A stretch of DNA of 64,000 nucleotides from Helicobacter_B zhangjianzhongii (GCF_030249855.1 NZ_JANURN010000003.1:62001-126000); one strand, 5' to 3'; counted from the stretch's first letter, positions 44,774 through 54,230 are shown. A program made the numbers and translations. Notes: a model not told the origin generated them from the letters alone.

Positions 44774-46398
44774 ATTGGTTGTAGTTTCCTTTCTGTGGAT
44801 TTGGTAGTTTTAAGAGATAGAATCTTAGCGCGAAGTTGGGAAATTTGCGCGAGATCTTTTGTCTGCTTAAGTTTGGATTCTAAAAAGCGCAGGATAAATA
44901 TGCGCAGCTCCGCTTCAAATCCCCCCTCACACAAAGGCAGCGGATCTAGGGCTATGCCCAAAAGCTGTGGGTGGCTAGGGTCATTGACACACAGGGCATC
45001 AAAGGCTGCTTGATACTCGGTAAAAATACTTCTATCAATATAGAGCAAGGCTTGATTAAGCAGGGCTTCATCTTCAAGCATATAGCGCAAGATGAGCCGC
45101 TCTAATTTATCGCCGCTAGATTCTGGGGCTTGGATGGGCTTTGGCTTTGGGGCTTTGGCTTTGGGGTGCAAAAATTGCAATGGCACTTGGAGAAGATCTG
45201 CGCTAAATTGCGCGTATTCTTCTTGCATAAGGGGGCTAAGGGTGTGTAAAAAGGCTTTGATTTCTTTAAGCGCGTCTTCTTTGCTAAGGGGGTTGGCGAG
45301 ATTATGCTTGCTTGCAATCATTGTAAGACCAAATTCGATAAATGGCGTGGGACTTGCAAAAAGCTTTTTCACTTCTTGCTCCCTGCCTGCTAGGATCATA
45401 TCTGCTGGGTCTGCGCCATCTGGGAAGATCACCACGCCGCCCTTTTTGCTTAAGGGTGCTAGCATACTGCTTGCGCGAAAGGCTGCGTTAATGCCAGCCT
45501 TATCGCCATCATAGCTTAGGATAATCTCTGGCTCGCCTTTATTCAGCAAGGGGATATGCTCTTTGGTAAGGGCTGTGCCAAGCGTGGCGACAGCGTTGTT
45601 TATGCCAGCTTTGTGGAGCATTATGGTATCGATATAGCCTTCTGTGATGATGATTTGCCTGCTAGCAAAAATCGCTTGCTTGGCTAGGTGGTAGCCATAA
45701 AGCAAGCGCGATTTGTTAAAAAGTGGATTCTGGGGAGAGTTTAGGTATTTTGCCATTGCGCCTTCTTTGATACTGCGCCCACCAAAGCCCACGACCTTGC
45801 CATTTGCCGAGTAGATAGGAAACATAATGCGCTCACCAAAACGCGGATAAAAGGGCTGATTATACTGCTCATTTTTGCCGATGATGCCGTTTTTTAGCAG
45901 CTCATCTGTGGGGAGATTTTGGGCGTTGATAAAGGCTTGGTGTCTAGCGTGGCTTGGGCAAAATCCTAGATTCCACTGGGCGATCAATCTATCATCAATG
46001 CCGCGCTTGTGGAGATAGGCAAGCATAGGCGCGGAGTCTAGCAAGCTAGTGTGGTAGAAAGCGGCGATTTTCTCTAGGGTGTCGGTGCGCTCCACGCGCT
46101 CTTTGCTGTCGTATTCTAGGCGGAAGTCAAGCATATCGGCGATTTTTTCAATGGCTTCGACAAAGCCTAGCTTCTCATACTCCATTACAAATTTTATGCT
46201 ATCGCCCCCTATGCCGCAGCCATAGCAGTGGAAGATCCCCTTGCTCGGTGAGATCATAAAGCTTGGGGACTTTTCATTATGAAAGGGGCAGGTCGTAGCA
46301 TAATTGCTCCCCACGCGCTTTAGCTCAAGATAGTGGCTTATGATTTCAAGAATATCAATGCGGTTTTTGAGATTCTCAATCGATGCGCTTGTGATCAT
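44770..46398 (-). CDS. dnaG: DNA primase
   Basis: A 542-residue primase laying RNA primers for replication. The N-terminal zinc finger CPFHNEKSPSF...FHCYGCGIGGDS, the TOPRIM-side motifs (ITEGYIDTIML, LSYDGDKAG) and NSPQNPLFNKSRLLYG are intact. The C-terminal helicase-binding part (KPIQAPESSGDKLERLILRYML) is shorter and less conserved, as in other epsilonproteobacteria. It overlaps the PP-loop gene by 4 nt. Confidence 0.95.
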   Translation of the reverse strand: MITSASIENLKNRIDILEIISHYLELKRVGSNYATTCPFHNEKSPSFMISPSKGIFHCYGCGIGGDSIKFVMEYEKLGFVEAIEKIADMLDFRLEYDSKERVERTDTLEKIAAFYHTSLLDSAPMLAYLHKRGIDDRLIAQWNLGFCPSHARHQAFINAQNLPTDELLKNGIIGKNEQYNQPFYPRFGERIMFPIYSANGKVVGFGGRSIKEGAMAKYLNSPQNPLFNKSRLLYGYHLAKQAIFASRQIIITEGYIDTIMLHKAGINNAVATLGTALTKEHIPLLNKGEPEIILSYDGDKAGINAAFRASSMLAPLSKKGGVVIFPDGADPADMILAGREQEVKKLFASPTPFIEFGLTMIASKHNLANPLSKEDALKEIKAFLHTLSPLMQEEYAQFSADLLQVPLQFLHPKAKAPKPKPIQAPESSGDKLERLILRYMLEDEALLNQALLYIDRSIFTEYQAAFDALCVNDPSHPQLLGIALDPLPLCEGGFEAELRIFILRFLESKLKQTKDLAQISQLRAKILSLKTTKSTERKLQPI

Positions 46399-46887
46399 TA
46401 TATGCCTTTGGTGGGCTTAGTAAGCCTAGAATCTACGATGATAGCTAGATTGGTGGTTAGTGTCGCGATTGTAGCGCGGATTTTATTAGAAGCGTATAAA
46501 GTGGCAAAGTGGATTCTAGGGGGTTTGGGCTTGTTTTGTAAAGCCATTTTGGGATTCTAGGATTTCTAAAGAAACCTGCGAGCTCACGCTCGCACCGCTT
46601 CGCTTGTTTTCACACCTTGCGGCGCAAGGCTCGCAATGACAAAGCAAGGAGCGGTGTCGCTAGAATCCACTTTTTGTAATTCTGCGGTTTTTTCAAAAGT
46701 GGATTCTAGGGGTTGAGCTTGTTTTGCAAAGCCATTTTGGGATTCTAGGAGTTGCGATGAGAAAGCAGGGTTGTGTAGTGGCGAGCAAGGAGATAAGACT
46801 TGGTTGTCTATCGACGAAGCGAGCCACAAACTCCCTGCTTTATCGCGCAAAGCCGAATCCCCACAAAGCAAAACCGAATCTCCAGCA
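46399..46887. repeat. intergenic mosaic repeat cluster between dnaG and thiF
   Basis: About 490 nt with no gene; a minus-strand open frame at 46584-46910 is repeat sequence only. Contents: AAGTGGATTCTAG units, a CTAAAGAAACCTGCG block, a GTCATTGCGAGC-type palindrome (about 46604-46640) and a variable-stem hairpin. The thiF end of the cluster is LESTF-encoding. Confidence 0.8.
46741..46860. repeat. variable-stem hairpin element, copy F
   Basis: Arms GCGATGAGAAAGCAGGG (from 46754) and CCCTGCTTTATCGC (to 46846), with a short bulge, and a third type of inner loop (GCGAGCAAGG ... CGAAGCGAGC). Shell GATTCTAGGAGTTGCGATG ... GCAAAGCCGAATCC. The GATTC/GAATC ends are kept. Confidence 0.7.
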
Positions 46888-47727
46888 CTAGAATCCACTT
46901 TTTGTAGCAATAAGCTCTAGCACGAGATTTGCCTGATGTGCCGCGCAGATATTCACCCTTGGAGCCATTAGCCCCTGTCCCACTTGCGCCGCGCTTACTC
47001 CATCGCCGCAGATATAGAGATAGGGCGCAAACTGCTTGGTTTGGATCGCATTGCTTTTGCCATAGCCTGCTAGCCCAGAAGCGCAGATGAGAAAGGTGCG
47101 CGGGTAATGCTTATGGAAGTTTTGGGCTAGCATTGCTTTGGCTAGGGCGTTGTCAAAGGCTTCGCACACAATATCTACGCCCTTAAAAAGCGTGGGGAGA
47201 TTATCTTCATCAATCTTTAGCGTGTGGATATGCGTGGTGGTGTAGGGATTGATTTGGCGGATATGTTCTTGCAAGGCGTTAGTTTTATACTTGCCTAGGT
47301 CGCTTATCTCATAGGCTTGGCGGTTGAGATTACTAGGCTCTATCACATCAAAATCTATAAGCACAAGCTCGCCTACTCCGCTTCTAGCAAGCATTATAGC
47401 TATATGAGAGCCTAGCCCGCCAAGTCCGCAGATAGCGACTTTTGCCTGCTTTAGCTTCTCGTGTAGCTTTGGCGTGTGGCGTGCTCTCATCATAGAATCT
47501 AACGCGTCTTTTGGCGGTAGCACGCCCTTTTGTATGCAAAATAGCTCATCGCCATTTTGTAGGGCTATAGGCTCTTTGGTGGCAAATCCATTGACAATCC
47601 ACACATCACTCTCCTTGCCCCCAAGACTTTGGAAAAGCTCTAGGCTTGTGCGTGCGCGCGTGGCTAGGGGCGCGCCATTTAGCGTGATATGCAAAAGTGG
47701 GGCTGGATCTTTGGGGCTTGGCATCAC
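46888..47727 (-). CDS. thiF: ThiF, sulfur-carrier adenylyltransferase with ThiS-like N-terminus
   Basis: A 279-residue E1-like enzyme that adenylates the C-terminal Gly of ThiS for sulfur loading in thiamin thiazole synthesis. The ATP loop CGLGGLGSHIA, DFDVIEPSNLNRQ and the late GVSAAQVGQGLMAPRV are typical of the ThiF/MoeB/HesA family. The first about 65 residues form a ubiquitin-like ThiS-type fold (HITLNGAPL ... ALQNGDELFCIQKG) lacking the Gly-Gly end, an arrangement known in some epsilonproteobacterial ThiF. It overlaps thiS by 4 nt. Its 3' end abuts repeat-encoded LESTF-type sequence. Confidence 0.88.
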   Translation of the reverse strand: MMPSPKDPAPLLHITLNGAPLATRARTSLELFQSLGGKESDVWIVNGFATKEPIALQNGDELFCIQKGVLPPKDALDSMMRARHTPKLHEKLKQAKVAICGLGGLGSHIAIMLARSGVGELVLIDFDVIEPSNLNRQAYEISDLGKYKTNALQEHIRQINPYTTTHIHTLKIDEDNLPTLFKGVDIVCEAFDNALAKAMLAQNFHKHYPRTFLICASGLAGYGKSNAIQTKQFAPYLYICGDGVSAAQVGQGLMAPRVNICAAHQANLVLELIATKSGF

Positions 47728-47915
47728 CCCCCTCCTACAAAGCTTACGATCTCTACCACATCGCCTTGCTTGAAAACAAGCGTGGCAAGCTCATCTTTAG
47801 GCACGATTTTGCCATTTAGCTCTATGGCTATGGTCTCTATGGCAAGCTTATGCTCTGTGAGATAGGTTAGCAAAGGGAGAGAGTCTAGGGTAAATATCTG
47901 TCCGTTGATTGTCAT
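47724..47915 (-). CDS. thiS: sulfur carrier protein ThiS
   Basis: A beta-grasp protein of about 63 residues ending in VEIVSFVGGG; the terminal Gly-Gly is thiocarboxylated to donate sulfur to the thiamin thiazole. I start at ATG 47915 (MTINGQIFTLD), preceded by AAAGG, rather than at the longer in-frame start, because the extra residues are basic, of unrelated composition, and overlap clpA. The gene starts just at the end of clpA and overlaps thiF by 4 nt, so clpS-clpA-thiS-thiF may share a transcript. Confidence 0.85.
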   Translation of the reverse strand: MTINGQIFTLDSLPLLTYLTEHKLAIETIAIELNGKIVPKDELATLVFKQGDVVEIVSFVGGG

Positions 47916-47916
47916 A

Positions 47917-50208
47917 CTAAGCCTTTGTGCGTGGTTTGCTAGCCTTGGTGGATTTGCTAGCTTTAGGGTGTTTGGGCGTTTTTTGCGCAAGTATTTTTGG
48001 CGTTAGCGTGAAAGCCCCATTGCTATAATCAATCCACACAAGCCCCCCAGAATCTAGCCTACCATCGATGATAAGCTCGCTTAAAGCGGCTTTGATATGC
48101 GTGTCGATAAGCTTTTTGATCTCCCTTGCCCCAAGCGCGCTTTCAAAGCTTTGATTAGTGATAGCATTTAGCGCACTAGATTCTAGTTTTAGCACGATAT
48201 GGCGCGTAGCAAGGGTGGCATTTAGATCATTTAGCACCTTTTGGGCGATTTTTTTATATGTGGCTTTGGTGAGTGGGCTAAAGTGGATAATGCCATCAAG
48301 CCTGCCGCGAAACTCTGGGCTAAATGTATCCTTTAGCGCGGCGTTTTGGCGTAGGGAGCTATCTTTGGTAAATCCTATGGCATTGCCATCTTTGCTACCG
48401 ACATTAGAAGTAAGGATAAGAATAGTATTTTCAAAATGCGCGACATTGCCCATATTATCAGTAAGCGTGGCATTATCCATAACTTGCAAGAGAATATTAT
48501 AAATATCGCTATGGGCTTTTTCTATCTCATCAAGGACTAGCACGCAGTGGGGATTTTTACGCACTTTATCTACGAGAATCCCGCCATTTTCATAGCCCAC
48601 ATAGCCAGCAGGCGCGCCAATAAGCGTGGCGACACTATGGGCTTGGGAGTATTCACTCATATCAAATCGCTCAAAGTGCATTCCCAAGTGCTTGGCAAGC
48701 TCTTTTGCTAGCTCTGTTTTGCCCACGCCGCTAGGTCCGCTAAAAAGAAAGCTCCCAATGGGGCGATTAGGCTCTGTGAGGTTTGCCTTAGCGATTTTGA
48801 TTGCGCGGGCGAGCTTTTCTATGGCTTGCTCTTGGGCGAAAATGCGTCTTTTGAGCTTGGATTCTAGGGATTTGACTTGTGATCGCTCGCTGGCATTTAT
48901 CTGGGATTTGGGGATATGGTAGGTTTTAGCTATGGTGTGTTCGACATCTTTTTGCGTGATTACGCGCTTTAAAGGGGCATTAAGAGTAAGGCTCGCTCCC
49001 ACTTCATCAAGTAGGTCGATCGCCTTATCCGGGAGAAATTTGTCATTGATATAGCGGTGGGATAGATCTAGGCAGGCTTGCAGCGCGCTCTCATCATAGC
49101 TGATATTATGATAGCTCTCATACAACGGCTTAAGCGCGTGCAAAATCTCTAAACAGGATTCTAGGCTTGGCTCTTTTATATCTATCGTGCAAAAGCGGCG
49201 TGAAAGGGCTTTGTCCTTGCCAAAGGTGCTTTTATACTCGCTAAAGGTGCTAGCACCAATGCACTTAAATGTCCCATTTGCTAGTGCGGGTTTTAGCAAA
49301 TTTGCCGCATCCATTGTGCCGCCCATAGTCCCTCCAGCCCCTACAAGCGTGTGGATCTCATCGATAAAGACAATGACATTATCAAGCTCTTCTATCTCTG
49401 CTAGCACACTTTTTAGCCGCTTTTCAAAATCTCCTCTATACTTACTCCCAGCCACCATAGCCCCCAAATCAAGCGCATAGACCTGTGCGTTTTCTAGCTT
49501 TTTGGGCACGCGATTTTGTGTGATAGCAAGGGCTAGCCCCTCTACTATGGCAGTTTTGCCAACTCCGGGCTCGCCTAGCAAAATGGGGTTGTTTTTCTTC
49601 CTGCGGCAGAGGATTTCGCACATTCTTATAAGCTCATCATCGCGCCCGATGAGAGGATCGATTTTCCCGGCAAGAGCTAGGGTGTTTAGATTTTTGGCAA
49701 ATAGCTCTAGGGCTTTTTGCCGCCTTGTGCCAAAGCTCCTAGAGGTAGAAAAATCCTTGCTAGATTCTTGGCTAGAATCCTGACTAGAATCTGGGGCTGG
49801 GATATTTTGCAAAATATCTAAGCGCGTGATATTCGCGGCTTTAAGGAGCTTGGCGCAGTAGCTGTCTTTTTCCTCAATGGCAAATGCCAAGAAGTCCCAT
49901 AGCTCTATATGCTCATCGCCAGAAGATCGCGCGTGGTTTAGCATCGCTTCAAACACGCGGTGCAAGGCTAGAGTTTCCTTAGGTAGAGAAATATTAGCAT
50001 TTGTGGGGATATGGTGGGTAAGATAAGCACGCAGGGGCTTTGTCAGCTCGCTTGTGCTGATCTCACAAAATGGCTGCAAAAACTCCCTGCCACTTGGGTG
50101 CTCTAAAAGGCTTAAAAATATATGCTCGATTGTCAAATACTCGTGCTGGGATTCTCTAGCGATTTTTACAGCGCGGTTAATGATGTCTTTAAAAACGGGG
50201 CTTGTCAT
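47917..50208 (-). CDS. clpA: ClpA, ATP-dependent Clp protease unfoldase
   Basis: A hexameric AAA+ unfoldase of about 763 residues with two ATPase modules, feeding substrates to ClpP. Walker A motifs are GEPGVGKTA and GPSGVGKTE; Walker B VIFIDEIHTL and LVLDEIEKAH. The N-terminal repeat domain begins MTSPVFKDIINRAVKIARESQHEYL, so I choose ATG 50208 instead of an in-frame upstream start whose residues overlap clpS. The C-terminal tail is basic and Lys/Thr-rich. clpS sits 4 nt upstream, as in many bacteria. Confidence 0.95.
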   Translation of the reverse strand: MTSPVFKDIINRAVKIARESQHEYLTIEHIFLSLLEHPSGREFLQPFCEISTSELTKPLRAYLTHHIPTNANISLPKETLALHRVFEAMLNHARSSGDEHIELWDFLAFAIEEKDSYCAKLLKAANITRLDILQNIPAPDSSQDSSQESSKDFSTSRSFGTRRQKALELFAKNLNTLALAGKIDPLIGRDDELIRMCEILCRRKKNNPILLGEPGVGKTAIVEGLALAITQNRVPKKLENAQVYALDLGAMVAGSKYRGDFEKRLKSVLAEIEELDNVIVFIDEIHTLVGAGGTMGGTMDAANLLKPALANGTFKCIGASTFSEYKSTFGKDKALSRRFCTIDIKEPSLESCLEILHALKPLYESYHNISYDESALQACLDLSHRYINDKFLPDKAIDLLDEVGASLTLNAPLKRVITQKDVEHTIAKTYHIPKSQINASERSQVKSLESKLKRRIFAQEQAIEKLARAIKIAKANLTEPNRPIGSFLFSGPSGVGKTELAKELAKHLGMHFERFDMSEYSQAHSVATLIGAPAGYVGYENGGILVDKVRKNPHCVLVLDEIEKAHSDIYNILLQVMDNATLTDNMGNVAHFENTILILTSNVGSKDGNAIGFTKDSSLRQNAALKDTFSPEFRGRLDGIIHFSPLTKATYKKIAQKVLNDLNATLATRHIVLKLESSALNAITNQSFESALGAREIKKLIDTHIKAALSELIIDGRLDSGGLVWIDYSNGAFTLTPKILAQKTPKHPKASKSTKASKPRTKA

Positions 50209-50212
50209 TATG

Positions 50213-50521
50213 CTAGATGGATTCTGTGAAGATTTTGAGCGGGTAGGAGGCTTTTTTGGCAGCTTGGATTGTCTCTTGGGTCTTTGTCTCGCCGATGTCA
50301 TAGGGATAGATCCCACACACACCCTTGCCGTGATTATGCACTTCAAGCATAATTTGCTGGGCTTCTATCAAGCTTTTGTGAAAAATACTTTGCAAAATCT
50401 CTACGACAAATTCTTGGGTGGTGTAGTTGTCATTGAGTAGCACGACACGCACCATTTTTGGCATCTCTAGCTCAATTAGGGCAGAAGTATTGCAGGCTTG
50501 CTGCGCACTAGATTCTGGCAT
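50213..50521 (-). CDS. clpS: ClpS, N-end-rule adaptor for ClpA
   Basis: A 102-residue adaptor that binds N-degron substrates and delivers them to ClpAP. The core has MVRVVLLNDNYTTQEFVVE, HKSLIEAQQIMLEVHNHGKG and GIYPYDIGETK, all family signatures including the His and Asp/Asn binding-pocket residues. The unstructured N-terminal part (MPESSAQQACNTSA) is normal. Upstream is a short repeat-filled gap before fkbM. Confidence 0.95.
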   Translation of the reverse strand: MPESSAQQACNTSALIELEMPKMVRVVLLNDNYTTQEFVVEILQSIFHKSLIEAQQIMLEVHNHGKGVCGIYPYDIGETKTQETIQAAKKASYPLKIFTESI

Positions 50522-50585
50522 TGGGCGATCCTTTTGTGATTTTGGGGATAATTGTAGCTAAAAAGTAGCATAAACTATGCTTAAT

Positions 50586-50696
50586 CACCTAGAATCCACT
50601 TGCGTGGATTTGTGGATTGCCACGCCTTGCTGTCGCAAGGCTCGCAATGACAGAATGTGGGCATTTTTATCACAAATCCTAGAATCTACTTTTGCA
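50586..50696. repeat. short repeat cluster between clpS and fkbM
   Basis: One TAGAATCCACTTGCGTGGATT palindrome-like pair, one GTGGATTGCCACGCC...GGCTCGCAATGACAG element whose core CCTTGC/GCAAGG pairs, and a final TAGAATC unit. No gene in this gap. Confidence 0.8.
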
Positions 50697-50705
50697 TAAG
50701 CGCGG

Positions 50706-51716
50706 TTAAGGCATCTCGCAAATAAGCGCGGTCTCTACGGATATGGTGTCATCAATGGGCTTGTATAGGCGAAATGTATAGCCTAGATTCCACGACTCTA
50801 TCAAGGGCTTAATGCCAAAAAAATCACTTGCTTGATGATAGATACTTAGTAGCATTGTGGGCTTTTGCGTGCAGATGGTGTGCTTGGCACCTTGTAGAAA
50901 CTCCATTTCAAAGCCCTCTATATCGACTTTGATAAAGCCTACTTGGATATTGTGCTTTTGCACATACGAATCTAGTGTGATAACTTCTGCCATTTCGCTG
51001 TTTGAGTCATTTTGCTCTTTGATTAAATGCGCCCCAAGACCTCCGCCGCTAATGGCTAGCTTCTCTTCTCTTGCTCCTAGGGCGTTATTGATAGGGATAA
51101 TGCGTGTGGTGTTGTTTAGCCGTAGGGTTGTAAGTAGCTTTTCATAGGTGCTTTTGCTCGCCTCAAAGCAGTGGATAGATTTTTGCGTATAGTCTTGAAA
51201 GATCAATGCGCTATCGCCGATATAGCCACCTACATCGATGATGTCTTTAGTCTTTAAGCGATCAAGGTGGCGCAGGGTATCAAGCCCGTGTTTGTAGAAA
51301 AACACAGAGCATTCAAGATTGTCTTCTGGGAGAAAGTAGCCATTGTAGTAGCATAGATTTGGTGCTAAGGGCAGGATCTTGGCATAAAACTCGTGGGCAA
51401 GTGTGTATAGGGCGTCAAGCTCTTGCTGTGTGAGCGTGTAGCAGAGCCTAGTGCGGCTTGATATTGGGCTTGTTTGTATTTCTCGTGTGATGATTGTATA
51501 GGCTAGATTTACGCTTTCTTGTGGCATACCTGCTGTGAGTTTGGCAAGCTTTGGAAGTATATCTGGGTCATTAGTAAGCGTGGGCTGAAGTAGTCCATTT
51601 GGCTTTAAAGCTGTGAGATGCACAAGCTTGCGATAATTTCTTGTAGCATAGCACAAAATCCCACAGAATCTAAAGGCATAATCAGTGATATGGATATGAT
51701 TATTAAACGCAAGCAT
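50706..51716 (-). CDS. FkbM-family methyltransferase, phase-variable leader (OFF)
   Basis: A 336-residue SAM methyltransferase of the FkbM group, common in surface-polysaccharide loci: SAM site DVGGYIGDSAL, IHCFEASKSTYEKL, VGFIKVDIEGFEMEFLQGA. It probably O-methylates a capsule or O-antigen sugar. The frame is open upstream of ATG 51716 through ELLSKR into a poly-G(15) tract; a separate leader frame begins at 51910. With 13 or 16 G the leader and enzyme would be one protein; with 15 it is not, so the long form is OFF. Use of the internal ATG at 51716 is possible but it has no clear ribosome site. Confidence 0.78.
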   Translation of the reverse strand: MLAFNNHIHITDYAFRFCGILCYATRNYRKLVHLTALKPNGLLQPTLTNDPDILPKLAKLTAGMPQESVNLAYTIITREIQTSPISSRTRLCYTLTQQELDALYTLAHEFYAKILPLAPNLCYYNGYFLPEDNLECSVFFYKHGLDTLRHLDRLKTKDIIDVGGYIGDSALIFQDYTQKSIHCFEASKSTYEKLLTTLRLNNTTRIIPINNALGAREEKLAISGGGLGAHLIKEQNDSNSEMAEVITLDSYVQKHNIQVGFIKVDIEGFEMEFLQGAKHTICTQKPTMLLSIYHQASDFFGIKPLIESWNLGYTFRLYKPIDDTISVETALICEMP

Positions 51717-51724
51717 ACGCTTAC

Positions 51725-51910
51725 TTAGGAGTTCCCCCCCCCCCCCCCGTTTGCTACGAGACTTGTATATCTCTTCCTTTGTATAAGTGGGAGTCCAAAG
51801 ACAAGTAGGCTTAGGACATTATGGCTTTTTACAAGTGGGAGCCCTAGGATCTTGCGCTTTAGGCTAGCACCCCTATACTCCCAGAATCCAAACAATGATC
51901 GCAGTTTCAT
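51725..51910 (-). other. leader open frame of the FkbM gene ending in poly-G
   Basis: A 61-codon frame (MKLRSLFGFWEYRG ... KRYTSLVAN then five Gly and NS) that stops just after the G15 tract. It has no resemblance to a known small protein. It is the natural N-terminus of the FkbM protein in the ON state. Its sequence just before the tract (ATACAAGTCTCGT) resembles the leader of the EpsG-like gene. Confidence 0.6.
51734..51748. repeat. poly-C(15) contingency tract upstream of fkbM
   Basis: Fifteen C on the plus strand (G15 on the coding strand). In-frame fusion with FkbM needs a G count of 13 or 16, so the long form is OFF here. Confidence 0.85.
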
Positions 51911-51955
51911 AATCGCTCCTTAAATGATAGTGTAATAGTAGCTTGCAATTATAGC

Positions 51956-52885
51956 CTAGATCTCGCGCATAATGCGATCATAGAGCTTCTCACTAGATTC
52001 TACTTGCGCGCTTGGGAATTTGGCGCGGATATAGGTGGCTTGGCGTTTGGCAAGCTGGCGCGTGTGGGTGGCGATAAGCGGCTCTAGCTCGCTAGATTCT
52101 AGCTCTCCGTCAAAATAATCAAGGCACTCTTTTAGCCCTATGGCTTTAAAGGGCTGGATAGATCGCCCATAGTTTTCTAGCAAAAACCGCGCTTCATCAA
52201 GCAGCCCAGAATCTAGCATAGCCTTGGTGCGCGCCTCTATGCGTGCGTGAAGCTCTGGCTTTGGCGTGTGTATGGTGTAGATTGGTGGCTTTGGGATTAG
52301 GGGGGATCTAGCGTGCGTGGCGAAATACACACTTGGGGCGAGCTGTGTAGCAAAGTAAATGCTTAAGAGCTTTTGCACTCTATAAGTATCACTTGGGGCT
52401 ATGCTCTGCGCACTTTGTGGGTCAATATCGGCTAAAAAGGCATAAGGACTAGCTAGATTGCGTATGCGCTCTTCTATACCTACTTGCTCTTCTTGGCTTA
52501 ATCTAGGCATAGCTGATAGCCCTTCATACAGGCAGCTTAGGTAGAATCCACTTCCGCCTACGATGAGCAAAAACTCTTTTTGACACGCTTGCAGAGCTTG
52601 GGCAAAAAGCGTGCAAAAGACTTCCGCGCTGCAATGCTCGCTTGGCTCAAGCACATTTATGGCGTGGTGGGGGATCTGGGATAGGGCTTTTTGGCTAGGC
52701 TTGGCAGAGGCGATATTGATGTGCTTATAAATGCTTAGAGAATCTATGGAGAAAATCTCTGCGTCTAAAGCAGTGGCTAGCTCTATGGCAAGCTCTGTCT
52801 TACCACTTGCGGTGGGGGCGACTAGGGCTAGGATCGTGGGGGTGTGGGGGGCAAAAGTGGATTCTAGGGGCTTGCTTTGAGACAT
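51956..52885 (-). CDS. miaA: tRNA dimethylallyltransferase
   Basis: A 309-residue enzyme adding dimethylallyl to A37 of tRNAs that read U-starting codons. P-loop APTASGKTELAIELA, DSLSIYKHINIASAKP and the swinging-loop region are intact; the end (QLAKRQATYIRAKFP) is typical. The N-terminus MSQSKPLESTFAPHTP is preceded and coded by a repeat unit (LESTF). The stop and the ftsW region are closely spaced, so the two genes are co-transcribed. Confidence 0.93.
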   Translation of the reverse strand: MSQSKPLESTFAPHTPTILALVAPTASGKTELAIELATALDAEIFSIDSLSIYKHINIASAKPSQKALSQIPHHAINVLEPSEHCSAEVFCTLFAQALQACQKEFLLIVGGSGFYLSCLYEGLSAMPRLSQEEQVGIEERIRNLASPYAFLADIDPQSAQSIAPSDTYRVQKLLSIYFATQLAPSVYFATHARSPLIPKPPIYTIHTPKPELHARIEARTKAMLDSGLLDEARFLLENYGRSIQPFKAIGLKECLDYFDGELESSELEPLIATHTRQLAKRQATYIRAKFPSAQVESSEKLYDRIMREI

Positions 52886-52888
52886 AAG

Positions 52889-54067
52889 CTAGGACTTTTC
52901 GTATTGGGCTTTTTGACTGATACTTAGCACAAGCCCTATGGCAAGGCAGTTTGCTAGCATAGAGCTACCCCCATAGCTAAGAAACGGCACGGCAATGCCT
53001 TTTAGCGGGATAAGCCCAGCTACGCCTAGGGCGTTTATGATAAAGCTCACGCCTACAAGCATAGATACCCCTATGCAAAAGAGATAATACACATCATTTT
53101 GCACGCGATTGGCGATTTTAAGCACGCGAAAGACTACAAGCATTAGCAGCCCCACACACACGCAAAGCCCTAGGAATCCTAGCTCTTCAGTAATGCCTGC
53201 TAGCACCATATCAGTATGCACCTCACTTAAAAACCCTAGCTTTATGCTGCCATTGCCTAGCCCCTGCCCTAGCAAGCCGCCATTGTGTATGGCATTGGTA
53301 GCGTGGTAGATTTGGTAAGGCTCTGGGAGATTCTCCACGCGCAAATACTGCTCAAACCTCTGGGGCAAAATCGCTAGCACAGAGTCTTGGGCGTTTGCCC
53401 ACCATAGCTTAAGCCGTAGAATCCTATGCGGCGATATAGCGATAAATATACTAGCAAGCACAGAGCTTACAAGCAGCAAAATCCCAAATAGCCCCACGCT
53501 CCCACCAGCAGCGATAAGCATCACCACAAGTGTGAGAGCTAGCAGCACCACCTGCCCCAAGTCATTTTGCAGCACGGCAATAAGCAGCACCGCGATAAAA
53601 AATACAGCGATATAAGGCAAGATCACTAGGATTTCTTGCGTGATTGTGCGCTTGTGATTATCGACAAACTTGCGTGAGAAGCTCCACGCTAGGAAAAATA
53701 CAAAGCCGATCTTAAAAAACTCGCTTGGCGCGATAGAGATAAAGGGCAGGCGTATCCACCGCTTCGCCCCGCCCGCGGAAGTCGCTAGACTCTCTGGCAA
53801 AAATGGCATAAGCAGCATAAGGATAAATGCCACAAAAAAGAGCAAGAACCCAAACTTTAAGAAGTATTTTTCTGGGGGGATTTGCGCGATCATCCACATA
53901 AGCAAAATCCCAAGCACAGCACTCGCAAATTCTCTTTGGAAAAAGTGTGATGTGCCATAATGATAAGCAAGTGTGGTGTAGGCAGGCAGAGAGTAGCTCA
54001 TCACCACGCCGATAATCACCAAAGCACTGACATAAAAAAACAGCTTTGTATCTGCGCGAGAATCCAT
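52889..54067 (-). CDS. ftsW: FtsW/RodA-type SEDS glycosyltransferase
   Basis: A polytopic protein of about 392 residues with about ten membrane helices, polymerising peptidoglycan glycan strands. SEDS signatures are visible: KRWIRLPFISIAPSEF, LGQVVLLALT, GQGLGNGSIKLGFLSEVHTDM (cut by a loop) and ITEELGFLG. I choose ATG 54067 (MDSRADTKLFFYV), preceded by AGGA, over an upstream in-frame start whose residues are partly repeat-coded. RodA is an alternative; the E/H/D/D pattern and EELGFLG favour FtsW. Confidence 0.85.
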   Translation of the reverse strand: MDSRADTKLFFYVSALVIIGVVMSYSLPAYTTLAYHYGTSHFFQREFASAVLGILLMWMIAQIPPEKYFLKFGFLLFFVAFILMLLMPFLPESLATSAGGAKRWIRLPFISIAPSEFFKIGFVFFLAWSFSRKFVDNHKRTITQEILVILPYIAVFFIAVLLIAVLQNDLGQVVLLALTLVVMLIAAGGSVGLFGILLLVSSVLASIFIAISPHRILRLKLWWANAQDSVLAILPQRFEQYLRVENLPEPYQIYHATNAIHNGGLLGQGLGNGSIKLGFLSEVHTDMVLAGITEELGFLGLCVCVGLLMLVVFRVLKIANRVQNDVYYLFCIGVSMLVGVSFIINALGVAGLIPLKGIAVPFLSYGGSSMLANCLAIGLVLSISQKAQYEKS

Positions 54068-54230
54068 ACATAATCCTAGTGAAAAGTAAAAGTGGATTCT
54101 AGCTAAAAAAGGATTAGTCAAGCTTTAAGGCTTGGGGTAGTGTGGGTGGCTACAATGTTTTACAAAAAGTGCGATGTAGTAGAATTAGTAGTGCATTCAA
54201 GCGTGCGTAATGCACACATAAAGGAGCTGT

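Noticed and set aside
46584..46910. A 108-codon minus-strand gene before thiF
   Set aside because: Every part is dispersed repeat (LESTF, KVDSS, hairpin copy F) and there is no ribosome site or family resemblance.
47917..50346. Longer ClpA starting at 50346
   Set aside because: The extra 46 residues overlap clpS in another frame, are basic and do not match the ClpA N-terminus, which begins MTSPVFKDII.
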